The notes beneath the pieces are model-generated. The model did not search any database. It had not been told where the DNA came from and saw nothing but the letters and a program-made list of their open reading frames with translations. Positions 17,091-25,204 of a DNA stretch of 64,000 nt are shown here, one piece after another. The stretch is from positions 1 through 64,000 of the forward strand of contig NZ_VFIA01000001.1 of the NCBI RefSeq assembly GCF_014282275.1. Reading direction: 5' to 3'. The position numbers were made by a program, and so were the translations under genes. Positions within the stretch are counted from its first letter, which is position 1. Every line of letters starts with the position of its first letter. The DNA comes from Spirosoma utsteinense (GTDB lineage Bacteria; Bacteroidota; Bacteroidia; Cytophagales; Spirosomataceae).

Positions 17091-18293
17091 ATGAAAAAGA
17101 CATACATCTTACTTTTTGCCCTGATTTCTACTGCTGTTGTCGCTACGATGATGGCGCTCAAACCGGCACCAGAGCCTATTCGGCTTGGCTTTATCCCGCT
17201 GACAGACTGTGCACCACTGGTAGTGGCCAAAGAGATGGGCTTTTTTGCGAAACACGGCGTCGATGTGGTGCTGACCAAAGAATCATCCTGGGCTAACATC
17301 CGCGATAAAGTCCTGAACGGCGAACTGGATGGGGCACACTGCCTGTTCTCCATGCCTTTCTCGGTTTATACGGGCATTGGCGGTAAAGCGGGTTCGGAGA
17401 TGAAGATCGCGATGGTGCTCAACAATAACGGGCAGGCCATCACCCTTTCAAAAGATTTCTGCGGGCTGGTTGGCTTCAAGGAAATGGGTAAAGTAGCCGG
17501 CGCTGTCAAAGCGGTTCAAGGCCGCAAAGAAGTAACCTTCGCCATGACATTCCCGGGTGGAACGCACGATATGTGGCTCCGTAACTGGATGGCTGCGGCC
17601 GGTATAAATCAGAAATCGGTTGGCATCATCACCATTCCACCCCCGCAAATGGTTGCCAACATGCGCGTCGACAACATGGAAGGCTTTTCGGTGGGCGAAC
17701 CCTGGAATAGCGTCGCGGCTGCTCAGAACATCGGTTTTACGCAGATTGCCAGCCAGGATATCTGGAAACACCACCCCGAAAAAGCCCTTGTCGTAAACAG
17801 TCAGTTTTCGACCGCCCGTCGCGAAGACCTCAAGAAAGTGATGGCCGCTGTGCTGGAAGCCTGCCAATGGCTCGACAACATGGGAAACCGTAAAAAGGCC
17901 GCTGCCTGGCTCACCAAGCCCTATTATGTCAACGCACCACTGGCCGCAATCGAATCCCGTTTGATGGGTTCCAACGATCTGGGCTGTGAGTTGGGCGTGC
18001 AGAAATACAAGGACGATTACATGACCTTTTACAACAAAGGCTTTGTGAACATGCCCCGCAAATCGCACGCTATGTGGTTTATGGCGCAGTACATGCGCTT
18101 CGGGCTGATCAAAAACGCGCCTGACTACAAAGGCATCGCCGAAAAACTTGTCCTCGACGACCTCTACGCCGAAGTGGCCAAATCAATGAACATTCCCCTG
18201 CCAACCGACGAGATGAAGTCGTTCAAGACGACTTACGATGTGGCGTTCGACCCGAACAACGTCGGCGCGTATCTGGCAAGTGCTAAGAAATAA
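17091..18293 (+). CDS. nrtA: Nitrate ABC transporter substrate-binding protein
   Basis: A 400-residue NrtA/NMT1-type binding protein. Start taken at ATG 17091 (MKKTYILLFALISTAV), giving a signal or anchor helix at residues 4-23; the upstream open frame only translates the repeat. The mature part begins IRLGFIPLTDCAPLVVAKEMGFFAKHGVDV, the family signature, followed by VTFAMTFPGGTHDMWLRNWMAAAGI and NMEGFSVGEPWNSVA, both nitrate-pocket regions in NrtA. No lipobox cysteine, so it is either soluble or held by the N-terminal helix, unlike cyanobacterial NrtA lipoproteins. First of nrtA-nrtB-nrtC. Confidence 0.9.
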   Translation: MKKTYILLFALISTAVVATMMALKPAPEPIRLGFIPLTDCAPLVVAKEMGFFAKHGVDVVLTKESSWANIRDKVLNGELDGAHCLFSMPFSVYTGIGGKAGSEMKIAMVLNNNGQAITLSKDFCGLVGFKEMGKVAGAVKAVQGRKEVTFAMTFPGGTHDMWLRNWMAAAGINQKSVGIITIPPPQMVANMRVDNMEGFSVGEPWNSVAAAQNIGFTQIASQDIWKHHPEKALVVNSQFSTARREDLKKVMAAVLEACQWLDNMGNRKKAAAWLTKPYYVNAPLAAIESRLMGSNDLGCELGVQKYKDDYMTFYNKGFVNMPRKSHAMWFMAQYMRFGLIKNAPDYKGIAEKLVLDDLYAEVAKSMNIPLPTDEMKSFKTTYDVAFDPNNVGAYLASAKK

Positions 18294-18321
18294 GTATTGA
18301 TCACAGCCAAATCGAACAACC

Positions 18322-19104
18322 ATGAACCGATTACTGAATTACCAAACCTACTTGCCGGTGCTGTATTTTCTGGCGAGCATGAGCATACTGATTGGCATCT
18401 GGGCCTTAATCTCCGTCGTGACCAACAACGACATTCCAACCCCCGGCATGACGTGGGTGGTGTTCAAAGAGATGATCGCCACGCCTTTTTACGACTACGG
18501 CTCAAACGATAAAGGTATCGGTAACCAACTGGTTAGCTCATTAGGTCGTGTGTTCACTGGTTTTGCGTTGGGCACGGTGGTAGCGGTTCCGTTGGGCTTG
18601 ATCATGGGTGCATCGCCGGTTGGTATGCGTTTACTGAATCCAATAGTGCAGATTTTGCGCCCCGTTTCACCATTGGCCTGGTTTCCCCTTGGGCTGCTGG
18701 CGTTCAAAGCCGCTGCCGGTGCAACGATCTTTATCATTTTCATTACAAGCCTGTGGCCCACGCTCATCAATACGGCCTTCGGGGTATCGAGCATTCCGCA
18801 GGATCATAAGAACGTAGCTAAAGCCTTTGGTTTTTCGACCTGGCGCTATGTGCGACGGGTGGTGATTCCGTATGCGTTGCCACACATCATTACGGGCCTT
18901 CGCCTGAGTATGGGCGTCGCGTGGCTGGTGATTGTAGCGGGCGAAATGCTATCAGGAGGTATGGGCATTGGCTTCTTCGTTTGGGATAGCTGGAATGCGC
19001 TGAGTCTGGAAAAAATTCTCTGCGCCATCCTGATTATCGGCACCGTAGGGCTGCTGCTCGACAAGGGGTTCGATGCGTTGCAGAAGCAGTTTGCGTATAG
19101 TTAG
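18322..19104 (+). CDS. nrtB: Nitrate ABC transporter permease
   Basis: A 260-residue inner-membrane permease with about six hydrophobic helices, the first at residues 11-32. The EAA-type cytoplasmic loop that contacts the ATPase is NVAKAFGFSTWRYVRRVVIPYALPHIITGLR, and GVAWLVIVAGEMLSGGMGIGFFVWD follows, as in NrtB/SsuC/TauC permeases. It lies 28 bp after the binding protein gene and 50 bp before the ATPase gene, in the usual order. Confidence 0.92.
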   Translation: MNRLLNYQTYLPVLYFLASMSILIGIWALISVVTNNDIPTPGMTWVVFKEMIATPFYDYGSNDKGIGNQLVSSLGRVFTGFALGTVVAVPLGLIMGASPVGMRLLNPIVQILRPVSPLAWFPLGLLAFKAAAGATIFIIFITSLWPTLINTAFGVSSIPQDHKNVAKAFGFSTWRYVRRVVIPYALPHIITGLRLSMGVAWLVIVAGEMLSGGMGIGFFVWDSWNALSLEKILCAILIIGTVGLLLDKGFDALQKQFAYS

Positions 19105-19154
19105 ACCTGTTGAGCGCTTACAGTTTTCATCCTGATACAACCATTTAACGAACC

Positions 19155-20006
19155 ATGAACACACAAATTCAAACCACACTCGTTGATTCGGCCAACGAGT
19201 TCCATAAACTGTCGCGCCAAACAAACATTGACATACGCGACCTGACAATCTCGTTCAAAACCCCGAAAGGCGTTTATACGGCTGTCAAAGACATCAACCT
19301 CCAGGTTGCCAAAGGTGAAATTGTCAGCATCATCGGGCATTCGGGCTGTGGCAAGTCGACCCTGATGAACGCCATTTCGGGTATGGTGAAGCCCAGCAAG
19401 GGCGAAGTCATTGCCAACGGAAAGGTAGTAAAGGGGCCTGGTCCTGATCGCGGTATCGTGTTTCAGAACTACTCGCTGTTGCCCTGGCTGTCGGTGTATA
19501 AGAATATTTTCGAAGCCGTGGATTCGGTGATGACCGGTAAAACCCGCGCCGAAAAACTCACCATCGTTGAGGATAACCTCAAGATGGTGAATCTGTGGGA
19601 GCATAAAGACAAACTGCCGGGTCAGTTGTCGGGCGGGATGAAACAGCGCGTCGCCATTGCTCGGGCCTTTGCCATCAACCCCAGTATTTTGTTGCTGGAT
19701 GAGCCATTTGGGGCGTTGGACGCGCTTACGAAAGGCTCCATGCACATTGAGTTGCTGAAACTCTGGAATCTGGACAACCGCAACAAGACCATCGTCATGG
19801 TGACCCACGACATCGAAGAAGCCATCTTCCTCAGCGACCGCGTCGTGGTTATGAACAACGGCCCCGAAGCGACCATCCGTGAGATTGTGGATGTGCCGCT
19901 GGATCGCCCCCGCAACAAAAAAGCCATCGCCCACGACCCGGTTTACATGGATATCCACGACCGTCTGCTGAACCTCTTGTTTGACAAATTCTCCATTGAA
20001 GATTAA
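19155..20006 (+). CDS. nrtC: Nitrate ABC transporter ATP-binding protein
   Basis: A 283-residue ABC ATPase: Walker A GHSGCGKST, Q-loop QNYSLLPWLSVYKN, signature LSGGMKQRVAIARAF, Walker B ILLLDEPFGALD and switch VMVTHDIEEA. The GVYTAVKDINL start and NRNKTIVMVTHDIEEAIFLSDRVVVM are typical of the nitrate/taurine subfamily. It has no C-terminal NrtA-like sensor domain, so structurally it is NrtD-like and must work as a homodimer with NrtB. The about 30-residue N-terminal extension is unusual but unassigned. Confidence 0.92.
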   Translation: MNTQIQTTLVDSANEFHKLSRQTNIDIRDLTISFKTPKGVYTAVKDINLQVAKGEIVSIIGHSGCGKSTLMNAISGMVKPSKGEVIANGKVVKGPGPDRGIVFQNYSLLPWLSVYKNIFEAVDSVMTGKTRAEKLTIVEDNLKMVNLWEHKDKLPGQLSGGMKQRVAIARAFAINPSILLLDEPFGALDALTKGSMHIELLKLWNLDNRNKTIVMVTHDIEEAIFLSDRVVVMNNGPEATIREIVDVPLDRPRNKKAIAHDPVYMDIHDRLLNLLFDKFSIED

Positions 20007-20033
20007 GCATTACCGCTCTTACTCAATCAAACT

Positions 20034-21329
20034 ATGCAAACGAACAAACCCCTCGAATCGCTGAATGTACTCAGTTTCAATGGTGTACAGATGCGGACTT
20101 TCCACATTACGTGGCTTACTTTCTTTGTCTGTTTCTTCGGTTGGTTCGGGCTGGCCCCGCTGATGCCCGCCATTCGGGCCGATCTGGGCCTGACAAAACC
20201 AGAGGTGGGTAATACCATCATTGCGGCCGTATCGGCTACCATTCTGGCCCGTCTGGTTATTGGCCGGTTGTGCGATACCTGGGGACCGCGTAAAACCTAT
20301 ACCGCCTTGCTTGTACTGGGTTCTTTGCCGGTCATGTTCGTTGGCCTGGCGCATGATTACACCACATTCCTGTTGTTCCGGCTGGCAATTGGCGTCATTG
20401 GCGCATCGTTCGTCATCACGCAGTTTCATACGTCGATCATGTTTGCCCCCAAAATCAAAGGCACCGCTAATGCCGTAGCGGGTGGCTGGGGCAACCTCGG
20501 AGGGGGAATCACCCAACTGGCGATGCCGCTTATCATGGCCGCTATTGTTGGTTTCGGCTACACAAAGCCCGAAGCGTGGCGGCTGGCTATGATTTTTCCG
20601 GGCGTTTTGATGCTTATCATGGCGTTCGTTTATTACCGTTTCACCAAAGACACACCGGCGGGTAACTATAGTGAGGTCGAACGGTCGGTAGCAACGGGCG
20701 AAAAAGTGAGTTTCTGGAAAGCCTGTTCCGATATCCGGGTTGGGGCGCTGGCGCTGGCCTATGCCTGCTGCTTCGGTATGGAAATTACCTTCGATGGCGT
20801 GGCCGCGCTTTACTTCTTCGATAATTTCAAACTCGAAGAAACACAGGCCGGTTTCTGGGCCATGCTCTTCGGCGGGATGAATATTTTTGCCCGCGCTCTG
20901 GGAGGCATTGTTGCCGACAAAGTGGGAAACAAATACGGCATGCGCGGCAAAGGCGTTTTGCTGGCCGGTATGCTGGTGCTGGAAGGGGCCGGTATTATGT
21001 TATTTGCCCAGGCGGGTAGCCTGCCGATGGCTATTCTGTCGATGATTACGTTCGCGTTATTTCTGAAAATGTCCAATGGCAGCACCTACGCCATTGTTCC
21101 CTTCGTGAACCCCAAAGCCGTGGGTGTTATCTCTGGCGTTGTTGGTGCCGGTGGCAATCTCGGCGGTATGCTGATGGCCTTCCTGTTCAAATCTCAGTCA
21201 ATCAGTTACGGACAGGCCTTTATGTACATTGGCTGCATCGTGGTTGCCGTTGGCGCACTCTTGTTCTTAGTGAATTTCGGTAAAGAAGTGGTTGTAGAAC
21301 CCGTAGAGACGGAATTGCAATTGAATTAA
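20034..21329 (+). CDS. narK: MFS nitrate/nitrite transporter
   Basis: A 431-residue major facilitator with about 12 helices. NarK/NasA signatures are FFGWFGLAPLMPAIRADLGLTKPEVGN, the first arginine in the pore region, GRLCDTWGPRKTY, and the two glycine-rich nitrate signatures AVAGGWGNLGGGITQ and GVVGAGGNLGGMLMA. Lies 27 bp after the ABC ATPase and directly before the nitrate reductase, so it takes up nitrate or exports excess nitrite for assimilation. It gives the locus two independent inner-membrane nitrate systems. Confidence 0.94.
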   Translation: MQTNKPLESLNVLSFNGVQMRTFHITWLTFFVCFFGWFGLAPLMPAIRADLGLTKPEVGNTIIAAVSATILARLVIGRLCDTWGPRKTYTALLVLGSLPVMFVGLAHDYTTFLLFRLAIGVIGASFVITQFHTSIMFAPKIKGTANAVAGGWGNLGGGITQLAMPLIMAAIVGFGYTKPEAWRLAMIFPGVLMLIMAFVYYRFTKDTPAGNYSEVERSVATGEKVSFWKACSDIRVGALALAYACCFGMEITFDGVAALYFFDNFKLEETQAGFWAMLFGGMNIFARALGGIVADKVGNKYGMRGKGVLLAGMLVLEGAGIMLFAQAGSLPMAILSMITFALFLKMSNGSTYAIVPFVNPKAVGVISGVVGAGGNLGGMLMAFLFKSQSISYGQAFMYIGCIVVAVGALLFLVNFGKEVVVEPVETELQLN

Positions 21330-21545
21330 GGGAGGAGGGAGAAGGGAAAAAAGGAGAAAGTAAACTTGTACACATTCTATTCCCTTCCTCCTTTCCTCCC
21401 TTTCCTCCCTTTCCTCCCTTTCCTCCCTTTCCTCCCTTTCCTCCTTTCCTCCCTTCCTCCCTTCCTCCCTTCCTCCTTTCCTCCCTTCCTCCCTCTCCTC
21501 CCTCTCCTCCCTTTTCTTTCCTCTCCTCCTTTCTCCCCAAAAATC
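21330..21545. repeat. Polypurine/polypyrimidine simple repeat before the nitrate reductase gene
   Basis: Right after the narK stop come 31 purines (21330-21360), then a 19-nt break, then 159 uninterrupted pyrimidines (21380-21538) made of a repeated 9-mer of CCTCCCTTT type degenerating into CCTCCCTTC. The purine block can pair with the pyrimidine block. The tract occupies the whole narK-nitrate reductase gap and is open in the frame of the downstream gene, but its Pro/Leu/Phe translation precedes the conserved N terminus and is unlikely to be made. Confidence 0.9.
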
Positions 21546-24500
21546 ATGACTCATCAAACGACCTGTTGTTATTGTGGTGTTGGCTGTGGCATTGTCGTCA
21601 AACAGGAAGCGAACGGACGATTGACCGTTGAGGGCGATAAGCAGCACCCGTCGAATAAGGGGATGCTTTGCTCGAAGGGCATGAATCTGCATTATACCGT
21701 CATGGATCAGTCGGATCGGTTGCTGTATCCGCAAATGCGGCTCAACCGCAACATGCCCATGCAGCGGGTAAGTTGGGATGCCGCACTGGAGCGCACAGCC
21801 GCCGTTTTCAGGACGTTTATTCAGAAATACGGCCCCGACTCGGTCGCGTTTTATGTGTCGGGGCAGTGCCTTACCGAAGAATATTACCTGGTTAATAAGC
21901 TCATAAAAGGGTTTATCGGGTCGAACAACATAGATACCAATTCCCGGCTGTGTATGAGTTCGGCGGTGGTAGGCTATAAGCTATCCCTCGGCGAAGATTC
22001 GGTGCCGGTCTGTTACGACGACATCGAAGAAGCCGACGTTTTTCTGGTTCAGGGCGCCAATCCGGCCTGGTGCCACCCCATTATCTGGCGTCGGATTGAA
22101 GCGCACAAGGCGGCTAATCCGAACGTCAAAATCATTTGCGTCGACCCGCGTAAAACCGATACGGCCCGGTCTTCAGACCTTCATTTACCCATCCGGCCCG
22201 GTACAGACATTGTGCTGAACAACGCCATTGGCCGGTTGCTGATTGAGAACGGCGACATCGACGTTGACTTCATAACCAATCATGCCGACGGCTTCACGGC
22301 CTACAGCGAGCAGGTCATGCAGCGCACGCTCGACGAAGCCGCTGAGATTTGTGGGATTAACGCCGATGGTATTCGGCAGGCCGCCGACTGGATTGGTCGC
22401 TCGAAGGGTTTTCTGTCGTTGTGGACAATGGGGCTAAATCAGTCGGTTATCGGGGTAAATAAAAATCTCGCCCTTATTAACCTGCATCTGATTACGGGTC
22501 GCATTGGCAAACCCGGCAATGGCCCCTTTTCGCTCACGGGCCAGCCCAACGCAATGGGCGGTCGCGAGACGGGAGGATTAGCCAACGTGTTGCCCGCGCA
22601 CCGCGACGTAACAAATGCGGCTCACCGCGCCGAAGTGGAAGCGTTCTGGAACAGCCCGGTCAAAATCGCGTCCAAACCCGGCCTGACCGCTACCGAAATG
22701 TTCGAGGCCCTGGGCAACACTTCGTTAAAAGCCATCTGGATTATCAATACGAATCCATTGGTAAGCATGCCCGATGTCAATGCCGTCGAAAAAGCCCTGA
22801 AAAATGCCCGTTTTGTTGTCGTTCAGGACGTATCGAGCCGGGCCGATACGGTACAGTTTGCCGATGTGGTGCTTCCCGCTGCGGCCTGGCTCGAAAAAGA
22901 GGGCACCATGACCAACGCTGAACGTCGGATTGCGCATCTCCCTAAAGTGCTCGACGCACCCGGCGAAGCTTTGCCTGACTCAGAGATTATCTGGCGGTTT
23001 GCCCGGAAAATGGGTTTCGGCGATGCCTTCCCGTACGAAAATACATCGGAAGTTTACGACGAATATGCCCAACTCACTGCTGGCACGAACGTCGATATTA
23101 CGGGTGTAAATTACGCGTTGCTCAAGGAGAAACGCACCATACAATGGCCGTATAGAAAGGGAGAAGGGAGAAAGGAGGGAAGGGAAGAGGGGACAAAAAG
23201 ACTATTCACCGATCATACCTTCTATACACCCAATGGCCGCGCACAAATCCACGCGGTGCCCGACGAAAATACCTCAGAGCCTACCGATGCTGACTTTCCG
23301 CTTGTCTTAACCACTGGTCGTATTCGCGACCAGTGGCACACCATGACCAAGACCGGGCGGGTGGCCAAACTGAACCAGCATAGTCCGCAACCCTTCCTGC
23401 AAATCCACCCCGACGATGCCAGGGCCCGGAACATCGAAGAGGGCCAATTAATTGAGGTGCGCGGACGCCGGGGCGAAGTGCGTGTGAAAGCGCAACTGAC
23501 GGATGATGTACGGCCGGGATTGTGTTTTCTGCCGATGCACTGGGGAAAGGTTTTGTCTGGTAAATCGGGTGAAAGCAACCTGAACCGGGCCAACAACCTG
23601 ACAAACGCGCTCGTTGACCCACGCTCCAAAGAGCCGGATTTCAAGTTCTCGGCGGTGGAAGTTGTACCCTTTAGCAAGCCGGTTGAAAAGATCATCATTA
23701 TCGGTGCCGGTTCGGCTGGATTGGGCTTTATCAATGCGTATCGCGCGTTGAAATCGGGTCGCGTCGACAGTCCCACGACGCCGGTTAATGATGAAATGCA
23801 TGTGTTCTCCAAAGAGATTTTCCCTTTCTACAACCGCGTTCTGTTGCCCGATTATATAAGTGGGGCGCAGTCGTGGGATCAACTCGTCAAGCTGCGCGAA
23901 GACCAGTTTGAAGAAGCCCGTATCATCGTTCACAAAGGCGTTGGTATTGCCCATATTGACCGGAATGCGAAGGTGGTCGTCGATACGGATGGCGTTGAAC
24001 ATACCTACGACAAAATTTTACTCGGTACGGGAAGCCGGGCATTTATGCCCAAAGGAATACCCCGTTTGCCGGGTATTTTCAATATGCGCTCGCGGCTCGA
24101 TGCCGATTCGCTCATGCCATTTCTCAATCAAGAGAATCCTCATGCCGTCATTGTTGGGGGTGGATTGCTGGGGCTGGAACTGGCGGCTTCCCTTCGGCAA
24201 ATTGACGTTCGGGTAACGGTTATTCAGCGGGTGGGCCGATTTATGGAGCGCCAGCTCGACCCGCTATCCAGCGAACTGCTCTATCTGGAACTCCTTGATC
24301 GGGGCATCGATGTCTATTTTAATGAAGAAGTCCAGACCTTCATGGGAACGGATCAGGTTGAGGGCGTTCAGTTGAAATCAGGTAAGAAGATTGATTGTCA
24401 GGTCGTTGTCGTTGCTATTGGAACGGTTCCCAATATCGAACTTGCCCGCGAGGCCGGTTTGATATGCAACCGGGGCGTGGTGGTGAATGATTACCTGCAA

Positions 24501-25109
24501 ACCTCCGACCCCAGCATTTTTGCCGCTGGCGAAGTGGCCCAATGGAACGGCCAGATGTGGGGCATTACGCTGGCCGCCGAACAACAGGCCGAAACAGCCG
24601 CTCGTTTCATAGCCGGGGATGTGTCGCAGCCCTACAAAGGCAGTCTGTCGATCAGCATTCTGAAAATGGAAGGCCTGCACCTGTGCAGCATGGGCATGAC
24701 CGAAGTACCGCCCAATGCCGGTCCTGAATTTGAAGAGATCATTTTTATCGACAAGTCGAAGCGATATTACAAGAAATGTATTGTGCAGGGCGACAAGCTC
24801 GTAGGAGCTATTTTAGTTGGTGATAAGAACGAGTTTGCTGAATTCCGCGAGTTGATTGCCAACGGCACCGAGCTTTCCGAGAAACGGCTCCAACTTCTGC
24901 GCGCCAGCAAACAGGTTGACCCTGTCGAAGGCAAGCTGGTCTGTTCCTGCAACACGGTCGGGCAGGGAAACCTGGAGCGGGCGATACAGGCAGGCTGCAC
25001 CGATTTTCAGCAATTATGCCAGAAAACCGGTGCCGGAACCGGCTGCGGCTCGTGTCGACCGGAGGTTAGGAGCATTCTTTTATCAATGAGCGAATTAGTG
25101 ATTGAGTGA
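21546..25109 (+). CDS. nasC: Assimilatory nitrate reductase fused to FAD and [2Fe-2S] electron-transfer modules
   Basis: A 1187-residue cytosolic enzyme reducing nitrate to nitrite. Start set at ATG 21546 so that the 4Fe-4S cysteines fall at C7/C10/C14/C42 (CCYCGVGCG and LCSKG). The molybdopterin oxidoreductase core follows (LCMSSAVVGYK, VQGANPAWCHPIIWRRIE, FSLTGQPNAMGGRETGG), then the molybdopterin dinucleotide-binding domain (about 565-690). From about 715 comes a NirB/NasB-like FAD-NAD(P)H reductase (KIIIIGAGSAG; GGGLLGLELAASL) and a C-terminal BFD domain (LVCSCNTVGQG, GCGSC). The fusion makes the enzyme self-sufficient for NAD(P)H electrons. Odd: residues 537-549 (RKGEGRKEGREEG) are encoded by a 40-nt pure purine run. 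Confidence 0.9.
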   Translation: MTHQTTCCYCGVGCGIVVKQEANGRLTVEGDKQHPSNKGMLCSKGMNLHYTVMDQSDRLLYPQMRLNRNMPMQRVSWDAALERTAAVFRTFIQKYGPDSVAFYVSGQCLTEEYYLVNKLIKGFIGSNNIDTNSRLCMSSAVVGYKLSLGEDSVPVCYDDIEEADVFLVQGANPAWCHPIIWRRIEAHKAANPNVKIICVDPRKTDTARSSDLHLPIRPGTDIVLNNAIGRLLIENGDIDVDFITNHADGFTAYSEQVMQRTLDEAAEICGINADGIRQAADWIGRSKGFLSLWTMGLNQSVIGVNKNLALINLHLITGRIGKPGNGPFSLTGQPNAMGGRETGGLANVLPAHRDVTNAAHRAEVEAFWNSPVKIASKPGLTATEMFEALGNTSLKAIWIINTNPLVSMPDVNAVEKALKNARFVVVQDVSSRADTVQFADVVLPAAAWLEKEGTMTNAERRIAHLPKVLDAPGEALPDSEIIWRFARKMGFGDAFPYENTSEVYDEYAQLTAGTNVDITGVNYALLKEKRTIQWPYRKGEGRKEGREEGTKRLFTDHTFYTPNGRAQIHAVPDENTSEPTDADFPLVLTTGRIRDQWHTMTKTGRVAKLNQHSPQPFLQIHPDDARARNIEEGQLIEVRGRRGEVRVKAQLTDDVRPGLCFLPMHWGKVLSGKSGESNLNRANNLTNALVDPRSKEPDFKFSAVEVVPFSKPVEKIIIIGAGSAGLGFINAYRALKSGRVDSPTTPVNDEMHVFSKEIFPFYNRVLLPDYISGAQSWDQLVKLREDQFEEARIIVHKGVGIAHIDRNAKVVVDTDGVEHTYDKILLGTGSRAFMPKGIPRLPGIFNMRSRLDADSLMPFLNQENPHAVIVGGGLLGLELAASLRQIDVRVTVIQRVGRFMERQLDPLSSELLYLELLDRGIDVYFNEEVQTFMGTDQVEGVQLKSGKKIDCQVVVVAIGTVPNIELAREAGLICNRGVVVNDYLQTSDPSIFAAGEVAQWNGQMWGITLAAEQQAETAARFIAGDVSQPYKGSLSISILKMEGLHLCSMGMTEVPPNAGPEFEEIIFIDKSKRYYKKCIVQGDKLVGAILVGDKNEFAEFRELIANGTELSEKRLQLLRASKQVDPVEGKLVCSCNTVGQGNLERAIQAGCTDFQQLCQKTGAGTGCGSCRPEVRSILLSMSELVIE
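23154..23193 (+). repeat. In-frame purine-only insertion inside the nitrate reductase gene
   Basis: Forty consecutive purines, of the same composition as the complement of the tract at 21380-21538, encode a highly charged RKGEGRKEGREEG segment. It lies between the catalytic core and the molybdopterin dinucleotide-binding domain, where family proteins have a variable linker, and keeps the frame open. Confidence 0.8.
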
Positions 25110-25204
25110 ATGAGCGATTGATTGAATAGCTGACGCACCAGAACACCAGCTATTCGCCCATTCATAATTCATCATTGGCTCATTCATCATTCAAATTAAA
25201 TCTC

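Noticed and set aside
19101..19958. 285-codon minus-strand frame opposite the nitrate ATPase
   Set aside because: The ABC ATPase has every motif on the plus strand; the other frame has none.
21366..21545. N-terminal extension of the nitrate reductase through the pyrimidine tract
   Set aside because: Gives a Pro/Leu/Phe repeat before the conserved cluster cysteines; the ATG at 21546 fits the family.
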